Assembly: GCF_041435435.1 (NCBI RefSeq)
Contig: NZ_CP108494.1
Location: 3,258,501 to 3,322,500 of the forward strand
Reading direction: 5' to 3'
DNA: 64,000 nucleotides
DNA from: Streptomyces sp. NBC_01241
GTDB taxonomy: Bacteria; Actinomycetota; Actinomycetes; Streptomycetales; Streptomycetaceae
Both the position numbers and the translations under genes were made by a program. This document shows positions 62,409 through 64,000 of the stretch, one piece after another; position 1 is the first letter of the stretch, and every line of letters begins with the position of its first letter. Under the pieces are notes generated by a model. That model saw only the letters and a list, made by a program, of their open reading frames with translations, ran no database searches and had not been told where the DNA came from.

Positions 62409-62897
62409 GGAGTGATGGTAGTCCGCGCGGGGCGGCTGAAGTGGATTGATCCAAAAGCCCTGCGGCTTCGCAGGGAAAACGGAGAGACACCTTCGAATAT
62501 GGGAGTTTGGTTCCACGCTTACCTGTGATCCATGTCTCAAGTCCTTCCATATCCGGCACTGTCATGTCGTATGGTTGCTCGACGCCTGTTGCACTACTCA
62601 AGGACCCTTGGGCAGCTTTTAGCGCCGAGGGTCTCTTTTGTTCTGCCGGCTGGTTCCCACCAGTCGTGAATCAAGTGAATGACCTGTGGCCGGGCTCGGA
62701 GCGTGAGATGCGCACCGGGCGTGGATCCCGATGCGGTCACTTCCCGTCTCCTCGGCCGGCTCCTGAATGAGCCCGGCGGTCGGGACGAATCCCCTGTCAG
62801 GCGTGGGGGTGGGACGTGGCCGTGCCGGTGCCGGCCTCCCCCCACCGGGCGCGTCACGCTCACAAGGCGTCGCGTCCCGAGCGAGCAAGGATCGACC
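62409..62897. other. Divergent intergenic region upstream of the peptide transporter
   Basis: About 490 bases between the response regulator and the transporter. It is less GC-rich than neighbouring DNA and contains a terminator-like hairpin with a T-rich tail (62603-62640), which may be an attenuator or the end of a small RNA. No protein gene is supported. Confidence 0.5.
62603..62640 (+). terminator. Rho-independent terminator or attenuator upstream of the transporter
   Basis: GACCCTTGG (62603-62611) pairs with CCGAGGGTC (62625-62633) through nine positions including one G-T, and is followed by TCTTTTGTT. No coding gene ends nearby on this strand, so it may terminate a short leader or small RNA about 260 bases ahead of the transporter start. 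Confidence 0.5.
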
Positions 62898-64000
62898 ATG
62901 GCGTCCAGCCTGACGAAGGACCCGGCCAGTACTTCTGGATCCGAGAAGACCTTCTTCGGCCACCCCCGCGGCCTGGCCACTCTCTTCATGACCGAGATGT
63001 GGGAGCGCTTCAGTTACTACGGCATGAGGGCCCTGCTCCCCCTCTACTTGATCGCGCCCAACGGGCTTCACATGAACCCGGCCACGGCCACGGCGATCTA
63101 CTCGGTCTACGTGTCGCTGGTCTACCTGCTCGCCATGCCCGGCGGCTGGTTCGGCGACCGTGTCTGGGGTCCCCGCAAGACCGTCGCCGTCGCCGGTACG
63201 GTCATCATGATCGGCCACCTGACGCTGGCACTGCCCTCACAGGGCACCTTCTTCGCCGGTCTCGGACTGGTGGCCATCGGCTCCGGTCTGCTGAAGTCCA
63301 ACATCTCGACGATGGTCGGCCACCTCTACGACGGCCCGGACGACCCGCGCCGCGACGGTGGCTTCACGGTCTTCTACATGGGCATCAACATGGGTGCCTT
63401 CGCGGCGCCGCTGGTCATCGGTACTGTCGGTGAGAGCGTCAACTGGCACCTGGGCTTCGCGCTCGCCGCGGTCGGCATGGGGCTGGGCCTCGCCCAGTTC
63501 CTGATGGGCACCCGCCACCTGAACGAGCGCAGCCTCGTCGTCCCGAAGCCGCTGTCCGCCGCCGAGCGGGCGAGCACGCTGCGCAAGGGCCTGATCTGGC
63601 TGGCCGTCGCGGCCGTCTTCTACATCGTCACGGTCACCACCGGCGTCTACACGCTCAACTGGCTCCTGGTCCCCATCACCATCGCGGGCCTGGTCATTCC
63701 GGTCGTCGTCCTGACGCGCATCAAGCGCGACAAGGAGCTCAGCGCCACCGAGCAGTCGAAGATGTCCGGCTACATCTGGTTCTTCGTCGCCGCCGCCGTC
63801 TTCTGGATGATCTACGACCAGGGCGGTTCCACGGTCGCGATCTTCGCCGACTCCTCGGCCGACAACAGTGTCTTCGGCTGGAACTTCCCGGTCTCCTGGT
63901 ACCAGTCGGTCAACCCGGTCCTGATCATGGCGCTGGCCCCGCTCTTCGCCGCTTTCTGGCTGGCGCTGAACCGCCGCGGCAAGGAGCCCAGCACGATCGT
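62898..64000 (+). CDS. POT/PTR family proton-coupled peptide transporter (partial)
   Basis: The first 367 codons of an oligopeptide transporter of the major facilitator type; the gene runs off the right edge. After a 20-residue tail it shows LATLFMTEMWERFSYYGMRA, the signature start of POT proteins (ExxERFSYYG in helix 1, proton coupling). MPGGWFGDRVWGPRKTV, GSGLLKSNISTMVGHLY and DGGFTVFYMGINMGAF follow. At least nine hydrophobic segments are visible. AAGGA lies eight bases before ATG 62898. It imports di- and tripeptides with protons. Confidence 0.94.
   Translation, partial: MASSLTKDPASTSGSEKTFFGHPRGLATLFMTEMWERFSYYGMRALLPLYLIAPNGLHMNPATATAIYSVYVSLVYLLAMPGGWFGDRVWGPRKTVAVAGTVIMIGHLTLALPSQGTFFAGLGLVAIGSGLLKSNISTMVGHLYDGPDDPRRDGGFTVFYMGINMGAFAAPLVIGTVGESVNWHLGFALAAVGMGLGLAQFLMGTRHLNERSLVVPKPLSAAERASTLRKGLIWLAVAAVFYIVTVTTGVYTLNWLLVPITIAGLVIPVVVLTRIKRDKELSATEQSKMSGYIWFFVAAAVFWMIYDQGGSTVAIFADSSADNSVFGWNFPVSWYQSVNPVLIMALAPLFAAFWLALNRRGKEPSTI

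Overview
The window is high-GC actinobacterial DNA, almost certainly from Streptomyces. The reasons are very strong G/C third-position bias, many GTG and TTG starts, a protein matching the 87-residue sporulation regulator WhiB, a typical Streptomyces rRNA leader at the left edge, and many secreted or wall-directed proteins. Gene order follows the conserved actinobacterial block ahcY - cation transporter - manA - SIS protein - Trm112 - manB - DUF3499 - metallopeptidase - DUF5719 - large glycosyltransferase - whiB - cofD/cofE - NDP-sugar transferase, also recognisable in mycobacteria.

Layout. 1-575: leader and promoters of a leftward rRNA operon whose 16S gene lies outside the window. 600-17440: SpoIIM-like/RDD membrane pair, S-adenosylhomocysteine hydrolase, then a leftward mannose and cell-wall sugar cluster ending in a 1271-residue membrane glycosyltransferase. 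17795-26309: whiB, a cysteine dioxygenase-like gene behind a cysteine-rich leader peptide, F420 biosynthesis (cofD-cofE), an AlkA-like glycosylase, a sugar-nucleotide transferase, a secreted amidase and a TIGR03089 protein. 26491-36276: five LytR-CpsA-Psr (LCP) genes with a glycosyltransferase and a thioesterase. Together these regions supply GDP-mannose-type precursors, build polymers and attach them to peptidoglycan.

36429-53000 is an accessory island with clear decay. Its left edge keeps only the 5' end of a helicase gene resembling DISARM drmD, cut by an IS5-family transposase remnant. Its right edge keeps only the 3' end of a phospholipase-D-like gene resembling drmC. Between them are an ankyrin protein and two copies of a WhiJ/AbaA-type module (XRE regulator, DUF397 protein, divergent RsbW-like ATPase, HTH/zinc-ribbon protein). 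The copies are separated by about 9 kb, and each carries its own inactivating lesion (amber stop, frameshifts). The island also holds an Rpn-like nuclease-fold protein, a secreted Kelch/carboxypeptidase-regulatory protein, a split Peptidase_S74 protein inside a 32-bp inverted repeat, a Tat-secreted metallophosphatase and small hypotheticals.

53063-64000 returns to core genome: acyl-CoA dehydrogenase, UDP-glucose/GDP-mannose dehydrogenase, CGNR and VOC proteins, membrane dipeptidase, purE-purK, GtrA protein, an OmpR-type two-component system and the start of a POT peptide transporter running off the right edge. All family names come from reading translations by eye; no database search was run.
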